Shown here piece by piece: positions 33,017 through 44,917 of a stretch of DNA of 64,000 nt. The position numbers were made by a program, and so were the translations under genes. Every line of letters starts with the position of its first letter. The stretch's first letter is position 1. This DNA is from Massilia sp. UMI-21. Its GTDB lineage: Bacteria > Pseudomonadota > Gammaproteobacteria > Burkholderiales > Burkholderiaceae_D. The stretch covers positions 124,001-188,000 of the forward strand of contig CP063848.1 in NCBI GenBank assembly GCA_015277795.1, given 5' to 3'. Under the pieces are notes generated by a model, which saw nothing but the letters and a program-made list of their open reading frames with translations, did not search any database and had not been told where the DNA came from.

Positions 33017-34453
33017 CAAAGAGCCTTCGTGTCCAGTGTTCATCGCCTGCAGCATGTCAAGCGCCTCCGCGCCACGGCACTCACCAACGACGATACGATC
33101 TGGACGCATACGCAATGTGTTCTTCACCAGATCACGGATGTGGACTGCACCCTTTCCTTCCACGTTAGGAGGCCGTGATTCAAGACTGATCAAGTGCTCG
33201 TGACGCAACTTTAGTTCGGCAGCGTCTTCTACGGTGATGACACGTTCGTGAGGAAGAATGAAGTTTGAAAGGATGTTGAGAAGCGTCGTTTTACCTGAGC
33301 CAGTCCCACCCGACACAATGATGTTCTTTCTAGCCGTAACGCAAACTTCCAAAAAATTTGCCATCTCCCGGCTGATTGCTCCAAAACTCACTAGATCTTC
33401 TGCCGCCAGCTTACGCTTCGCAAACTTGCGGATGGTTAGGGCTGGCCCTTTGAGGGCAAGCGGAGGAATAATTGCATTTACCCGTGATCCGTCCTTGAGC
33501 CGTGCGTCGACCATTGGAGATGATTCGTCGATCCGCCGCCCTAGCGGCGCGACGATACGCTCGATCACACCAAGTACTGCCCTGTCCCCAGTGAAGGTCA
33601 ATGGGTGCTTCTGCAGCCGACCATTCCGTTCGATATAGATTTCGTCGAAACGGTTGACCATCACTTCGGTGACGCTGTCATCGTCAAGCAGTTCCTCCAA
33701 AGGTCCAAGCCCGACCGCTTCATTCAAAACCTGCTTACACAGCAGTTCTCGATCTAGTGACTGAGGGATTTCCAGGCTTTGCTCGAGCATGATCTGGTTG
33801 ATCAATGCACTCGTTTGCTTGCGAAGCTCCTCATCTGCCATGCTTGACACGTCTTGCCGGCGCAAGTCCATTGTCTCGAGCAATCTGGTATGGATGCGCT
33901 TTCGCCACTCGAATTCCAGTTCTCGGCGCCGTGGATCCTGTGCGACCACCAATGCAAAATTACCAGATGCCACCGCAGCAGGTTGCTCACGCAGCACAGA
34001 TGGGTCAGCCAGCTGAGCCGCTTGGGCTCTCCTGACCTCATCCTGCCTGCGTTCGGCGAACTCGCGTGACGCGCGAATCTCTTCTGTTGCCAACTGGTTA
34101 CGATAGGCAGCAGAGTTCGACCGTGATCTGGGCGACGCAGCTTGCACCACGCCGGAGTCTGTCCCAATCTCGGACACGCGGAGCCTGAATGGGCCTATTC
34201 GAATGACATCATCTTTCAACAGAGGTCCATGCTGGGACGTCACCCGTTCAGCGTTAACGAGCACTCCGAGGAACGCCCCGAGATCTTCGATGAAGAGTCC
34301 CTTCCCAGTCTTGAAAAGGCGCGCATGTTCCTTTCCAATGCGCCAGCTGTCCAGGCGGATCTCATTCTGCACGCCCTTGCCGATAACACATTCATCGGGT
34401 ACTTGCACCAAGCGCGGCTCACCGTCTTGGCTAGTGATCTCGACTTGTAGCAT
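33012..34453 (-). pseudogene. cpaF: FHA-CpaF (TadA) pilus ATPase, truncated by IS21
   Basis: N-terminal FHA domain (residues ~1-95, with RIGKEHARLF, the phosphothreonine-recognition loop), a variable linker, then the CpaF/TadA secretion ATPase: SVTEVMVNRFDEIYIERNG, Walker A SGGTGSGKTT near 380, ECRGAEALDM (Walker B region) near 459. After NTGHEGSLTT the frame runs into the IS and stops (VNGD). The last quarter lies at 30540-30972. AAGGAG lies eight bases before ATG 34453, and the secretin gene ends 11 bases upstream. Without the C-terminal region the hexamer is probably not functional. Confidence 0.93.
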
Positions 34454-34464
34454 GGTCCATCTCC

Positions 34465-36033
34465 TTATCTATCAGTCTTCGTTCCAGCAGACGACGTAGG
34501 GACCTTATTAAAATCCGCTGCATTGCTGGCAGGCTGGATCGGATCGCTGAGATAGGGAGTTTTTCCTAATTGTTTGCCGAGTTGCTCTGTTGTGCGCTCG
34601 ATACGATCGACTAATCCCTTGCTCCGACTATCGACTACAGTTGGTGTCACGAAGACAACGAGTTCAGTTTCTTTGTTTTGGAATCGCTTGGAACGGAAGA
34701 GCGCCCCCAAGACTGGAATATCTCCAAGCATCGGCAATTTGTCGACATCGGTACTCATCGTGCGCTGCAAAAGTCCTGAGAGTACAATGGTCTCTCCGGT
34801 CTTGACGTTGAATTCCGTTTTCGTCCGGCGGCTCAAGAGTCCTGGGCCCGACGGGGTTGTAATTGAAGTATCCAGGGAACTTACTTCAGAATCGATCACA
34901 GCGCGGATGACACCATTTGCGCCGACTCTTGGCTCGATGTCCAATTTGATGCCATAAGGCTTGAATTGGACGGTGACACCGCTAACAGTCGCCACGGAGT
35001 AGGGAAATTCACCGCCGGCTAAAAAACTCGCCTTGTAACCGCTTCGCGTCGACAACTGCGGCTCCGCCAGTATGCTTGCCTTGCCGTTTTGCTCGAGGAG
35101 ATTCAATTTGGCGTTCAGGCCCAAATTGATCGTACTTAGAACGGTCAACGATGCGGGGAATGGTGGCGCCCCTTCAACTCTTGGGGAGACTGGACCCTCG
35201 GGTACTGCCAGCTGAAAATCATTTTGACTTCCCCGTCCCGCGGGGTTCCAGATTGCACCGATCGCTGCTCCTCCGGTAGAGCCCCATTTCAATCCGAGTT
35301 CACGCAATTCGCTTTTAGGAAACTCGACCACCTTCACATCCATCATCACCATCTGTTCCCACCCAATCGGGCTGGTGAAATTGACTATCTGAGGGTATCT
35401 TTTTGCTAACTCTGCGACCTTTTCCCGGTCGGCGTCAGACAGTTCTTCGCCTTCCACAATGACCTTGTCGCCAACGACCGACACTGTCGCTTTGGGAATT
35501 TTGCTGAGAAAGGCCGAGACCTCACGCGCAACGCGCGACGTGTCACCTTGTACCACCGTTACCTTAATTCGCTGGTAGCGCCCATCCCTGTGCCAAAGAA
35601 ACAGTGTGGAGGTACCAGCGCCGTTAGCGAAAATGATGGCCTGATTGTCGTCAAGCGCAGACGCGGTTAGCACTTCTCCACTACCAACTGCAATTCTGGC
35701 CACGCCAGGGGCGGGAAACACTCTGGATTCGCCAACAAACATCTGAATTTCCGGCACCGGATTCGGATCTTCCAGGTCTCTTACAGGTGCGTACGATTCC
35801 TGAAATTTGGCAGGTCGTTCTTCTGTTTTGCGATTATGTGGGACTGGAGTGATGCGAAGGTGTGGTGAAACGCCGGTCATGGGCGCCTTCGTACTCTCCG
35901 CGGCACCGAGACCGTCGCCGGCCATCGAAATGGCAGGAATCACACTTAACGCAAGAAGACTCACTGAAACCTTGCTTCGGGAGGACAAGCGCTCGCGCAA
36001 GAGTATGTAGAGATTAGCTGCAGTCTGATGCAT
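34465..36033 (-). CDS. cpaC: Tad outer-membrane secretin (CpaC/RcpA)
   Basis: 522 residues. An N-terminal signal sequence (VSVSLLALSVIPAISMA), a pilus/BON-like N-domain (SRVFPAPGVARIAVGSGEVL; VSVVGDKVIVEGEELSDAD), then the secretin homology domain (LNAKLNLLEQNGKASILAEP, VQFKPYGIKLDIEPRVG, LLQRTMSTDVDKLPMLGDIP with the closing VFVTPTVV). It forms the outer-membrane channel through which the Tad pilus exits. Located between cpaB and cpaF, the standard order. Confidence 0.93.
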   Translation of the reverse strand: MHQTAANLYILLRERLSSRSKVSVSLLALSVIPAISMAGDGLGAAESTKAPMTGVSPHLRITPVPHNRKTEERPAKFQESYAPVRDLEDPNPVPEIQMFVGESRVFPAPGVARIAVGSGEVLTASALDDNQAIIFANGAGTSTLFLWHRDGRYQRIKVTVVQGDTSRVAREVSAFLSKIPKATVSVVGDKVIVEGEELSDADREKVAELAKRYPQIVNFTSPIGWEQMVMMDVKVVEFPKSELRELGLKWGSTGGAAIGAIWNPAGRGSQNDFQLAVPEGPVSPRVEGAPPFPASLTVLSTINLGLNAKLNLLEQNGKASILAEPQLSTRSGYKASFLAGGEFPYSVATVSGVTVQFKPYGIKLDIEPRVGANGVIRAVIDSEVSSLDTSITTPSGPGLLSRRTKTEFNVKTGETIVLSGLLQRTMSTDVDKLPMLGDIPVLGALFRSKRFQNKETELVVFVTPTVVDSRSKGLVDRIERTTEQLGKQLGKTPYLSDPIQPASNAADFNKVPTSSAGTKTDR

Positions 36034-36079
36034 GAGTTCCCCTTTTCTATGGAGATAAAGTCGATGCCAGATCGGCTCT

Positions 36080-37009
36080 TTAACGTTGCTCGTGCATTTG
36101 AGAACTCAAGGAAGCGATTGGTGGCGTGGCATGTGGCCCAACAAAATCAGGCGGGTTGACCGCTGTCAACGGCAGCCGAAGAGCGTCAGGTCCAAGCTTG
36201 GAGAGGTTTCCACCGTAGATCACCGGGACCGAACGTCTTGCTCGCGACCGGTCGATGGGTTCTGAGGCAGCTGCTGAAAATAAGTCTTCGCGCAACTTGC
36301 CTATTACTTGCTTATCCTGAGGATTCCTTAACAATGCAGTTAATTTTCCGACCTCGCGCGCGACGATTAAGTTCTGTGCCTGCTGTGGAGTCGTATCGAG
36401 TGTCACGGTAGAAAAATGCCGTCGGTCCCCAGTAGTGGCATCATCAACGGACCGCTGTCCTGTTGCCATGACCATCACACTTTGCAACAGCGGGAATGTC
36501 GCAGGCCGACCTCCTCGATCAACGGTCGCGATAAGATCAATGGTGTCGCCCGGTTCAAGCATCCCGGAAATGGAATTGATCTCGTCTACGGCAACTGTAA
36601 TCGCTCGACGGCCCGGCCCGACGCGTGCCGAAAATGTTGGCGCTTTCTGGCTTTCCATCAGTCCCCAAAGAATCATTTCGCCACTTCTCAAAGGATGGGC
36701 GATGACTTGTCCTTCAACACGATCAAACTGATCGGGCGTGATGGCGCCTGAATGAGCGAATTCGATAGGGATGTGCCGCACCGCCGCGGTGGCTGAAGAA
36801 AGCTTTTCACCCTTGGGAATGTCGACTTTTGCTACCACTACCGCAACTGTTTTTCCTTTCGCTCGGGCCTCGATCTCGTCAATTTGGCTGGCCAGATAGC
36901 TCCGTGCAGCGAATGCTGCGACAGTGCCGATACCAATTGCGACGCCGAGCACGACCCACGTTCTGGTCGGTCTGAACTGCCGAAACTTACTAAAGATATC
37001 TAGTTTCAT
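36080..37009 (-). CDS. cpaB: Flp pilus assembly protein CpaB/RcpC
   Basis: 309 residues from ATG 37007-37009 (a GTG one codon earlier is the stop-adjacent alternative). An N-terminal membrane anchor (TWVVLGVAIGIGTVAAFAA), a coiled linker, then a SAF domain (AKVDIPKGEKLSSATAAVRH, PLRSGEMIL) and RcpC/CpaB C-terminal region (GRRAITVAVDEINSISGMLEPGD). A periplasmic partner that stabilises the secretin. It starts directly after the small pseudopilin gene. Confidence 0.93.
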   Translation of the reverse strand: MKLDIFSKFRQFRPTRTWVVLGVAIGIGTVAAFAARSYLASQIDEIEARAKGKTVAVVVAKVDIPKGEKLSSATAAVRHIPIEFAHSGAITPDQFDRVEGQVIAHPLRSGEMILWGLMESQKAPTFSARVGPGRRAITVAVDEINSISGMLEPGDTIDLIATVDRGGRPATFPLLQSVMVMATGQRSVDDATTGDRRHFSTVTLDTTPQQAQNLIVAREVGKLTALLRNPQDKQVIGKLREDLFSAAASEPIDRSRARRSVPVIYGGNLSKLGPDALRLPLTAVNPPDFVGPHATPPIASLSSQMHEQR

Positions 37010-37012
37010 CAC

Positions 37013-37246
37013 TTACCCCGGCAAAGAAATCGCGTAGCTGATGTTCTGATAAGCCTGCTTGAATGAATCCAAGACAATTTGCACTGTTGTTCGGGCCTTG
37101 TCCGGGCTTGTCTGGTCGTCTTGGATTGGATAGAACAGTGCGAACGCGAGAGCAGCGCAAACTACCAAGTAATCCATCATCGCCTGGCCAGCGTCCTTCT
37201 TTTCTTTATGACGAGAAATTCTATTGCTGTTGTGCGGATTATTCAT
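37013..37246 (-). CDS. Small type IVb pseudopilin-like protein
   Basis: 77 residues. A basic leader ending KKDAG, then QAMMDYLVVCAALAFALF: relative to the predicted cut after Gly, an acidic residue (Asp) at +5 and Tyr at +6 followed by a hydrophobic helix, the type IVb prepilin pattern. The rest is short and hydrophilic. It overlaps the preceding gene by four bases (ATGA) and abuts cpaB, so it is translated with the Tad operon. Possibly a minor pilin; not a typical Flp, since Asp replaces Glu. Confidence 0.8.
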   Translation of the reverse strand: MNNPHNSNRISRHKEKKDAGQAMMDYLVVCAALAFALFYPIQDDQTSPDKARTTVQIVLDSFKQAYQNISYAISLPG

Positions 37247-38016
37247 TTTTTGATTTCTTCCTCGCTGATGACGTTGACCTGAACGATCGTTGGGCCTTCT
37301 GACGTTCTTCCAATGACAGCAACTGCTTCTTTTTTTTTGCCTCGAAAGAATAAAGTCTTACCGTTTTTTAAAATCTTCAGAGTCCGACTCGCCAGTCTTT
37401 CTTCTTCAGTCGCGGCTTGAAACTGCAAGCTCATCCCCTCGTCGCGCATCAGGTCCAGAATATGGTTACGATTAACCTCCTCACCATGGTTATTCGACAG
37501 TGCATAATATTTGCTTAGTTTGCCGCCGTCAGCCGACATCATTACCGTACCGATTTTTGATCCTGCTGGCAAGCGGTCAAGTAAGCGACTCAGCGCAGTT
37601 TTTGTTACATCCCGACTGTCGTATGCCGCCTTCAAATTGGAAACAGTCAGCGTCCCGTTTGTGCCTACGCCTGCCGGGACCATTCGTATGGTTATAAAAT
37701 AGCCCTCTTGGGCCTTACCGAGAATGAGTGCGTTCTCTAACTTGGTCTCTACCATGGGTTCCCCCAAACGTCCGCGAAACCATTTGGCCATAACATGAGG
37801 GCTAGATCTCGCAAGAAAGCCTTCGATTTTCAGGGGCATGCCGTTAACGGTGATTTGATCACCAATCGAATACGTCGTCGTGTCTTTAGGGAAGGTCACA
37901 ACAGGCCATCCTCGCTGGACAATCCCCGCGCCGCTGGACGGCAAGCATATAAAGGCGAGCGACACTGCAACGAATAGGACGCAACGCGTGAATCCGCCGA
38001 CATAGAAATTTATCAT
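37243..38016 (-). CDS. Secreted Tad-locus protein of unknown function
   Basis: 257 residues. N-terminal signal-like segment (CVLFVAVSLAFICLPSSGAG); the rest is soluble with no domain I recognise. It reads DQITVNGMPLKIEGFLARSS and ends in a Lys-rich region with FFRGKKKEAVAVIG. Its place between a TadE-like gene and the pseudopilin gene, with tight spacing on both sides, indicates a periplasmic accessory protein of this pilus. Confidence 0.75.
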   Translation of the reverse strand: MINFYVGGFTRCVLFVAVSLAFICLPSSGAGIVQRGWPVVTFPKDTTTYSIGDQITVNGMPLKIEGFLARSSPHVMAKWFRGRLGEPMVETKLENALILGKAQEGYFITIRMVPAGVGTNGTLTVSNLKAAYDSRDVTKTALSRLLDRLPAGSKIGTVMMSADGGKLSKYYALSNNHGEEVNRNHILDLMRDEGMSLQFQAATEEERLASRTLKILKNGKTLFFRGKKKEAVAVIGRTSEGPTIVQVNVISEEEIKK

Positions 38017-38021
38017 TACGT

Positions 38022-38882
38022 CTATTTGAGCCTGTCATTTGGCACTACGTCGCGCCAAAAATCGAGTTTTCCTAGCTTAGGCCCTGAGGTACATCCCCCT
38101 TTGAAGCAGCTAGGACTTTCAACAATCGCCACAGCAGCATCTACCAACGGAGCTACAGTGGTCAACATTGATCCGGGAAATATCCGTATATCGTCGATCC
38201 TTTCTTCTATCTGGGCTGAGTCCCTTGCACTCCAGGGGTCAATCAGCAGACTTGTCTGCCGACTCATAGTCAAGTTGATGTTTTTGAAGCCTTCGAATGC
38301 TCGGGCATGTATCCCATCTGGCTGAGAAATGTTTGCAAGAACTACGGTTACGTTTGCACGGTGAATACCTGGCGCATTGAGGCCCAGCGCGTCAGATACA
38401 CCGACCAAGCCGCGGAACGGGGCATTGTCTGAAGCATTAATAAAGCTTTCTCTTATTGCGGCGATATTATCTGGACCGAAGCTGATCCGTACGTCGTCAT
38501 TAAAATTACGTATCAATGGCGCGCCCATCGGATCTTTCCAAAACGCGTTCCTATGGGAATTGAAGTCGCCAGCTTCGTCATTTGACTTTATTGGCGCATC
38601 AGAATTGCTGAAAAACCGCCGCTGCACCTCTTGTTCCAATTGACTTTGAGGCTTCCAACTACTCATTGAATCGTTCCTCGCCATTGCCTCAAAAGCGACG
38701 TAGCGACTTGCCATTTGTATATGATGGGCAATGTCCTGGTACTTCGCTATCAAAGGGATGATGAGAAAGAGGGGTATCAGCACCAATGCGAGAACAATGA
38801 ACTCCGTAAGCGCTTGCCCACCCACTGCCCCGCGAAAATAGAGAAGAGGTCGTGTCGCTGGTAAAGTGCGCGCAGACCTCAT
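38022..38882 (-). CDS. TadE-like pseudopilin
   Basis: 286 residues. A leader of ~22 residues ends GG, then QALTEFIVLALVLIPLFLII: Glu at +5 and an aromatic at +6 after the predicted prepilin peptidase cut, then a membrane helix. The long periplasmic body ends in a Cys-containing segment (SCFKGGCTSG). It overlaps the upstream gene by four bases. Minor pilins of this kind prime or cap Tad fibres. Confidence 0.82.
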   Translation of the reverse strand: MRSARTLPATRPLLYFRGAVGGQALTEFIVLALVLIPLFLIIPLIAKYQDIAHHIQMASRYVAFEAMARNDSMSSWKPQSQLEQEVQRRFFSNSDAPIKSNDEAGDFNSHRNAFWKDPMGAPLIRNFNDDVRISFGPDNIAAIRESFINASDNAPFRGLVGVSDALGLNAPGIHRANVTVVLANISQPDGIHARAFEGFKNINLTMSRQTSLLIDPWSARDSAQIEERIDDIRIFPGSMLTTVAPLVDAAVAIVESPSCFKGGCTSGPKLGKLDFWRDVVPNDRLK

Positions 38883-39784
38883 TTCCGGCCTCGCTGGCTG
38901 TTCGTGGAAGTAAAGCCTTCCTGACGATAGGGTACAAACACGAGGGAACTGACCACTGTATCGGTTTTCACACTTACCGCTTTCATCTTGAACCCGAATT
39001 TGGTGTCCAATTCAACTAACATTCCTGCCTCACCTTGATTTCTGGCTCCTAGGCTTGGAACGAACGACCCAGCTTTTGTGTAGCAAGCAGTCCCTCCACC
39101 TGGTGCTGCTGGCTGATCCCACATTTCGCATTCGAACCCAAGAACTTCCCGCTTCATCCCAGTGGCTGTGCTCAGTTTCTTCAATGCCTTACGGATGTTT
39201 TCGACAGCTGTTGCCATCCGAGGATCTGCAGCCATTTGCTTGAGAACCTCGTCGGCCATGACAGGGGGACCAGCGCGCGTAACTGGTGCGCTCGCGTGGC
39301 CATCTGCAGGGCAGTAACCTTTTGCATTTTTCGCTTTAAGATCTACGTCACACGATCCTGCCATTGATACAAGATCTGCGCTCTGCGTGACGTTTTCATA
39401 CAGACTGCAGTCATCCTGATTCACATCGTATGCAATATTGGTAAGGTAGCGGATACTGCGATTGGTTGCATAATAAACGTCCTCTCGGGATCGCTGCAGG
39501 AAGTCAGGCCAAGTTGTCGGTGGACGAACTGGCTTCCCTTCTGTCTTGCGCCGGCGTAGGCAAGCTTTTACCGTCTCCTTGAGTTGTTCCAAACGTATTG
39601 CATTGGAAGGGTTCCCTTCCAGATATCCCTGCAAACGCACATAATGGACTTGTACCACTCCCCCCCTCCCCCGAAATATTTCATGAGCCATCGGAGTTCT
39701 TAGAAGCGCTTCTTCCGCGAGGGTCGTTGCGCTCGCCACTAGAGTTGGGAGAAACATTGCGGCGAAAATCAAAATAAGTTTCAT
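38879..39784 (-). CDS. Secreted Tad-locus protein of unknown function
   Basis: 301 residues from ATG 39782-39784, preferred because GAGGAG stands six bases upstream and the protein then begins with a signal peptide (MKLILIFAAMFLPTLVASA). The mature part has several Cys residues (DCSLYENV, GSCDVDLK, GYCPADG, FECEMW, TACYTK), suggesting disulfides in the periplasm. No family recognised. The stop overlaps the TadE-like gene, so it belongs to the operon. Confidence 0.75.
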   Translation of the reverse strand: MKLILIFAAMFLPTLVASATTLAEEALLRTPMAHEIFRGRGGVVQVHYVRLQGYLEGNPSNAIRLEQLKETVKACLRRRKTEGKPVRPPTTWPDFLQRSREDVYYATNRSIRYLTNIAYDVNQDDCSLYENVTQSADLVSMAGSCDVDLKAKNAKGYCPADGHASAPVTRAGPPVMADEVLKQMAADPRMATAVENIRKALKKLSTATGMKREVLGFECEMWDQPAAPGGGTACYTKAGSFVPSLGARNQGEAGMLVELDTKFGFKMKAVSVKTDTVVSSLVFVPYRQEGFTSTNSQRGRK

Positions 39785-39794
39785 ATACTGCTCC

Positions 39795-41150
39795 TCAATG
39801 AGAGGATCCGCTTTGCCTAGCAATTGCAGCGGCCAGAACAGCCGGGGGATTAGCTACGAGATGGACCTGCCAGTAGGGGTTGAATAGGCTTGGAAGCTCC
39901 TGACGACTATCCGTTCGTTTCTCTGGGCGGTCAAAGTACACTTCAGAGGTTGCGATGGCTGCCATCTCACCACCTGCTTCCTTTCCTTCAAAAATGGATA
40001 ATTTTCCGGTGGGTTTAATCGCTGAGCGACCACCAGAATTTCTGACTTGTTCTTTCTCACGCACGAGTCGTACAGCAAACCTGAGTGTCGGCCCGTAATC
40101 CCCATCCTCCGGCACACGGTCCTGCGCCTTCTTGTTAATCTCAAAAAAAGAGGGCACGCCGCTGTAGTTCCAGCTTCCTTGGTTTTTTCTTGCTGATCGG
40201 TTGCCGCTACCCAAGTCATAGTACGCATCAGTCTCGCACTTTATGCTTAATAGCTTGATATGCAAACTTTCAACAGTAAGAGACGCTTCATCGTTGGCCC
40301 GCCACTCATCGAAACCAATGAGTTGTGTGCCGCCTGTCCTGATAGCATCGCCTCTTGGCGGAACAGGAAGGCAGGGCCACGGAGACTTTGAAGACCAGGA
40401 TCTGTTTGGAACGAACTCGTCTAGATTAGCAGCGGTGAGTTCAGCCTGCCTGAATCTTGTACGGTCCTGACTTGAGAAACGCGTAATGAAGGAGCCTCCC
40501 TCATGCATTAGGAAATCATCTATAAGTGGGAGAGGATCCACTTCAACCGAACCGTCGTTTTGATAGTTCGCGTCAGCCACCTGCTGCATCAATTCCGAAC
40601 GGGCCGGCAACATTGCAGCAAACATCGTTGATTGGGCTAATTGCAGATTAGCCTTCGCAGATTCTGACGCGGACATCACGATGGGACTAACCATATCGAC
40701 GCCCTGTTTAGCATAATTAACAGCGACTGCTCCCGGAGGCCAACTGAGCGCTACACACAATGGTAGGTATTCGACAAGGGCAAGAGCTGCGGGAATGGAA
40801 TACGGCGGATATGTGCAGTTGAGCGGTGGAACCCCCCTAACATGTCCTTGGGCATAGTCTATCCAGGACGAAACGCTCACCATCTGTGCTATTAGTACCT
40901 CGTTGGCCATAAGTGCACGATTTGTATAGGCCGCGAAATTTAGTGCTCGCGCGTGCATTACTCCTGCGCTGTATGCCACAGCATCTGCCGTATTGACTAG
41001 CTTGGTTTTTTCGCTAGAAAGTTGTGCAGTGTTAAATAAAAAGAATAGCGCTACAAATCCAACAGCTAGGACGAATAGCCCATAGATAAGCGCCTGCCCA
41101 CGTTGGCGGACAGGCCACTGGTAATTGGTTGACTTTGGATTGACGTACAT
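39795..41150 (-). CDS. TadG-like Flp pilus assembly protein
   Basis: 451 residues. Near the N-terminus RQRGQALIYGLFVLAVGF forms a prepilin-like G-Q-A-L start and membrane helix, without the usual Glu at +5. KLVNTADAVAYSAGVMHARALN resembles the TadG/TadE N-terminal helix region (DxAxxAAA type). The large remainder is periplasmic. Placed directly after flp, as in many Tad loci. Assignment to TadG rests on the N-terminal region only. Confidence 0.75.
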   Translation of the reverse strand: MYVNPKSTNYQWPVRQRGQALIYGLFVLAVGFVALFFLFNTAQLSSEKTKLVNTADAVAYSAGVMHARALNFAAYTNRALMANEVLIAQMVSVSSWIDYAQGHVRGVPPLNCTYPPYSIPAALALVEYLPLCVALSWPPGAVAVNYAKQGVDMVSPIVMSASESAKANLQLAQSTMFAAMLPARSELMQQVADANYQNDGSVEVDPLPLIDDFLMHEGGSFITRFSSQDRTRFRQAELTAANLDEFVPNRSWSSKSPWPCLPVPPRGDAIRTGGTQLIGFDEWRANDEASLTVESLHIKLLSIKCETDAYYDLGSGNRSARKNQGSWNYSGVPSFFEINKKAQDRVPEDGDYGPTLRFAVRLVREKEQVRNSGGRSAIKPTGKLSIFEGKEAGGEMAAIATSEVYFDRPEKRTDSRQELPSLFNPYWQVHLVANPPAVLAAAIARQSGSSH

Positions 41151-41190
41151 CTCTCGCAGGAATGAACGCGAAGCGAATTACGTGCGTTTC

Positions 41191-41496
41191 CTATTGCCCA
41201 CCAGAGCCGCCGCCCTGTTTCCCTGCGTCGGCTTGGTTCCCATACGTTGACAGAGAATTTTTGTTCGCGTCTGCTGCAACGGTCGCTGCCTTGTCTGCGG
41301 CAGTGCCAGCTTTGGCTATCGCATCGGATCCGTTCTGGCCGGCAACTTCTTGAGCAATGCCGGCAGTTTGGTTTCGTACCGTTGCGCCGAATAACTGGTA
41401 AACCGCGATAGCCGCTACTGCTATGAGAGCGACGATAATGATGTATTCGGTCATTCCTTGACCGGTACATTTCTTATTAAATATCAGTTTATTCAT
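41191..41496 (-). CDS. flp: Flp-type major pilin
   Basis: 101 residues. A leader of twelve residues ends in Gly, then QGMTEYIIIVALIAVAAIAV: Glu at +5 and Tyr at +6 and a hydrophobic helix, the hallmark of Flp pilins. The C-terminal part is Ala/Gly/Gln rich and longer than minimal Flp proteins. GGAGG lies six bases before the ATG. First gene of the Tad operon, with a strong ribosome site, as expected for the main subunit. Confidence 0.92.
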   Translation of the reverse strand: MNKLIFNKKCTGQGMTEYIIIVALIAVAAIAVYQLFGATVRNQTAGIAQEVAGQNGSDAIAKAGTAADKAATVAADANKNSLSTYGNQADAGKQGGGSGGQ

Positions 41497-41699
41497 CAGG
41501 GTCCTCCGTTAGGTGAGCAGATGATTCCATTGTGTAACCTTCACGACTTACAGTAATGATAGAGGTCAACTATTTCGCACTGGAAATTCCAAAAATTGAT
41601 GCCTGTTACGGGAACGCACAGGTGTCCGCCAACGTCAAGACTGGCGCATCCGTCGCGTTTGCGTATCATTGCCCGTTCGCCTTAACAAATAAAAGCCTC
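41497..41699. promoter_or_regulatory. Divergent control region between flp (Tad operon) and tex
   Basis: 203 bases with no gene, separating the leftward Tad operon from rightward tex. The block near 41634-41671 containing TTGCGTATCATTG recurs beside the decayed tex copy at 19015-19052; TATCAT could serve as a -10 element for tex, but no good -35 is visible. The Tad promoter cannot be placed with confidence. Confidence 0.45.
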
Positions 41700-44057
<2,358 letters not shown>

Positions 44058-44078
44058 GCCGGCGGCCGGCCGCTGTCC

Positions 44079-44366
44079 TCAGCCCGCGTGCTTGAGGTAG
44101 AGACCTACCATGTAGACGCTCAGGAAGCCGAAACCGATCAGGAGCATGCGCGATTGCGGCATGGCCGGACGGCCGGTCTTGCGGATGGCAAGCGCGTCGC
44201 GCACCAGCAGCGCGGCGTAGCCGAGCGCCGCCAGGCCGCAGATGATTTCGCCGGCACCGGCGCGCATGATGCCGCCGACCAGGTTGATCATGCCGGGAAT
44301 GCCCAGCAGGGCGGCGATGAGAAAATTCGTGCCGGCGTTGGGGCCGCGGCGGGGTGGCTGTTGCAT
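44079..44366 (-). CDS. Small membrane protein of unknown function
   Basis: 95 residues from ATG 44364-44366 (MQQPPRRGPNAG). Three hydrophobic segments (FLIAALLGIPGMINLVGGI; IICGLAALGYAALLV; MLLIGFGFLSVYMVGLY) suggest an inner-membrane protein. No family recognised. It faces tex tail to tail, 21 bases away. Confidence 0.65.
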   Translation of the reverse strand: MQQPPRRGPNAGTNFLIAALLGIPGMINLVGGIMRAGAGEIICGLAALGYAALLVRDALAIRKTGRPAMPQSRMLLIGFGFLSVYMVGLYLKHAG

Positions 44367-44442
44367 GGATAAGACCTGGGAATGGACGATGCGCGCGATC
44401 ATACCGCAGTCGACGCGCCCCACCCAAGCCGCGCCAGCCCGG

Positions 44443-44754
44443 TCAGGGGAACATGTGTACCGCGATCAGGCCTGCCTTCACGGCGAAGCACAGGCAGAAC
44501 AGGCCGAAACAGGCGTAGCCGACCATGGTGGTGCGGCGCGAGGCCAGCGCGCCGCGCCGGTCGCGCCAGGCCAGCACGGCGCAATACAGCAGGAACAGCC
44601 CCGCAAGCAACTGGGCAGCATTGAGCACGAGGTCTTCCAGCCGGTCCTGGAACTTCCCGGTAAGGACATCGTACAGGCCGGGAATGACGAACAGCGCGGC
44701 CATGAACCACAGCAGGGGCGATGGCATGGAAGCGAAGCCTCGGTGGGCGTTCAT
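44443..44754 (-). CDS. Small membrane protein of unknown function
   Basis: 103 residues from ATG 44752-44754 (MNAHRGF); the frame is open further upstream but that region has no start context and overlaps grxD's promoter. Three hydrophobic helices (PLLWFMAALFVIPGLYDVL; AAQLLAGLFLLYCAVLA; MVGYACFGLFCLCFAVKAGL). The upstream position in tandem with the gene at 44079 and similar topology suggest related or co-regulated proteins. Confidence 0.65.
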   Translation of the reverse strand: MNAHRGFASMPSPLLWFMAALFVIPGLYDVLTGKFQDRLEDLVLNAAQLLAGLFLLYCAVLAWRDRRGALASRRTTMVGYACFGLFCLCFAVKAGLIAVHMFP

Positions 44755-44917
44755 GGCGAATCCCGTTTGAGTAGCGGACAGGCCATCATAGCGGGGATTG
44801 TCCGGCAAAAATCCGTCGATTGTCACAGCCGACCCGGGATTGGGTCCCGGTCCATGCCCGCCCTGCCGAATTCTTATAAAATGACGGCATCTTATCCTCC
44901 CCACTGAAGGCACACAC

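Noticed and set aside
41556..41699. N-terminal extension of tex by 48 codons
   Set aside because: The added residues do not resemble Tex proteins, whose start matches [13 protein letters not shown]; the region more likely holds the promoter.
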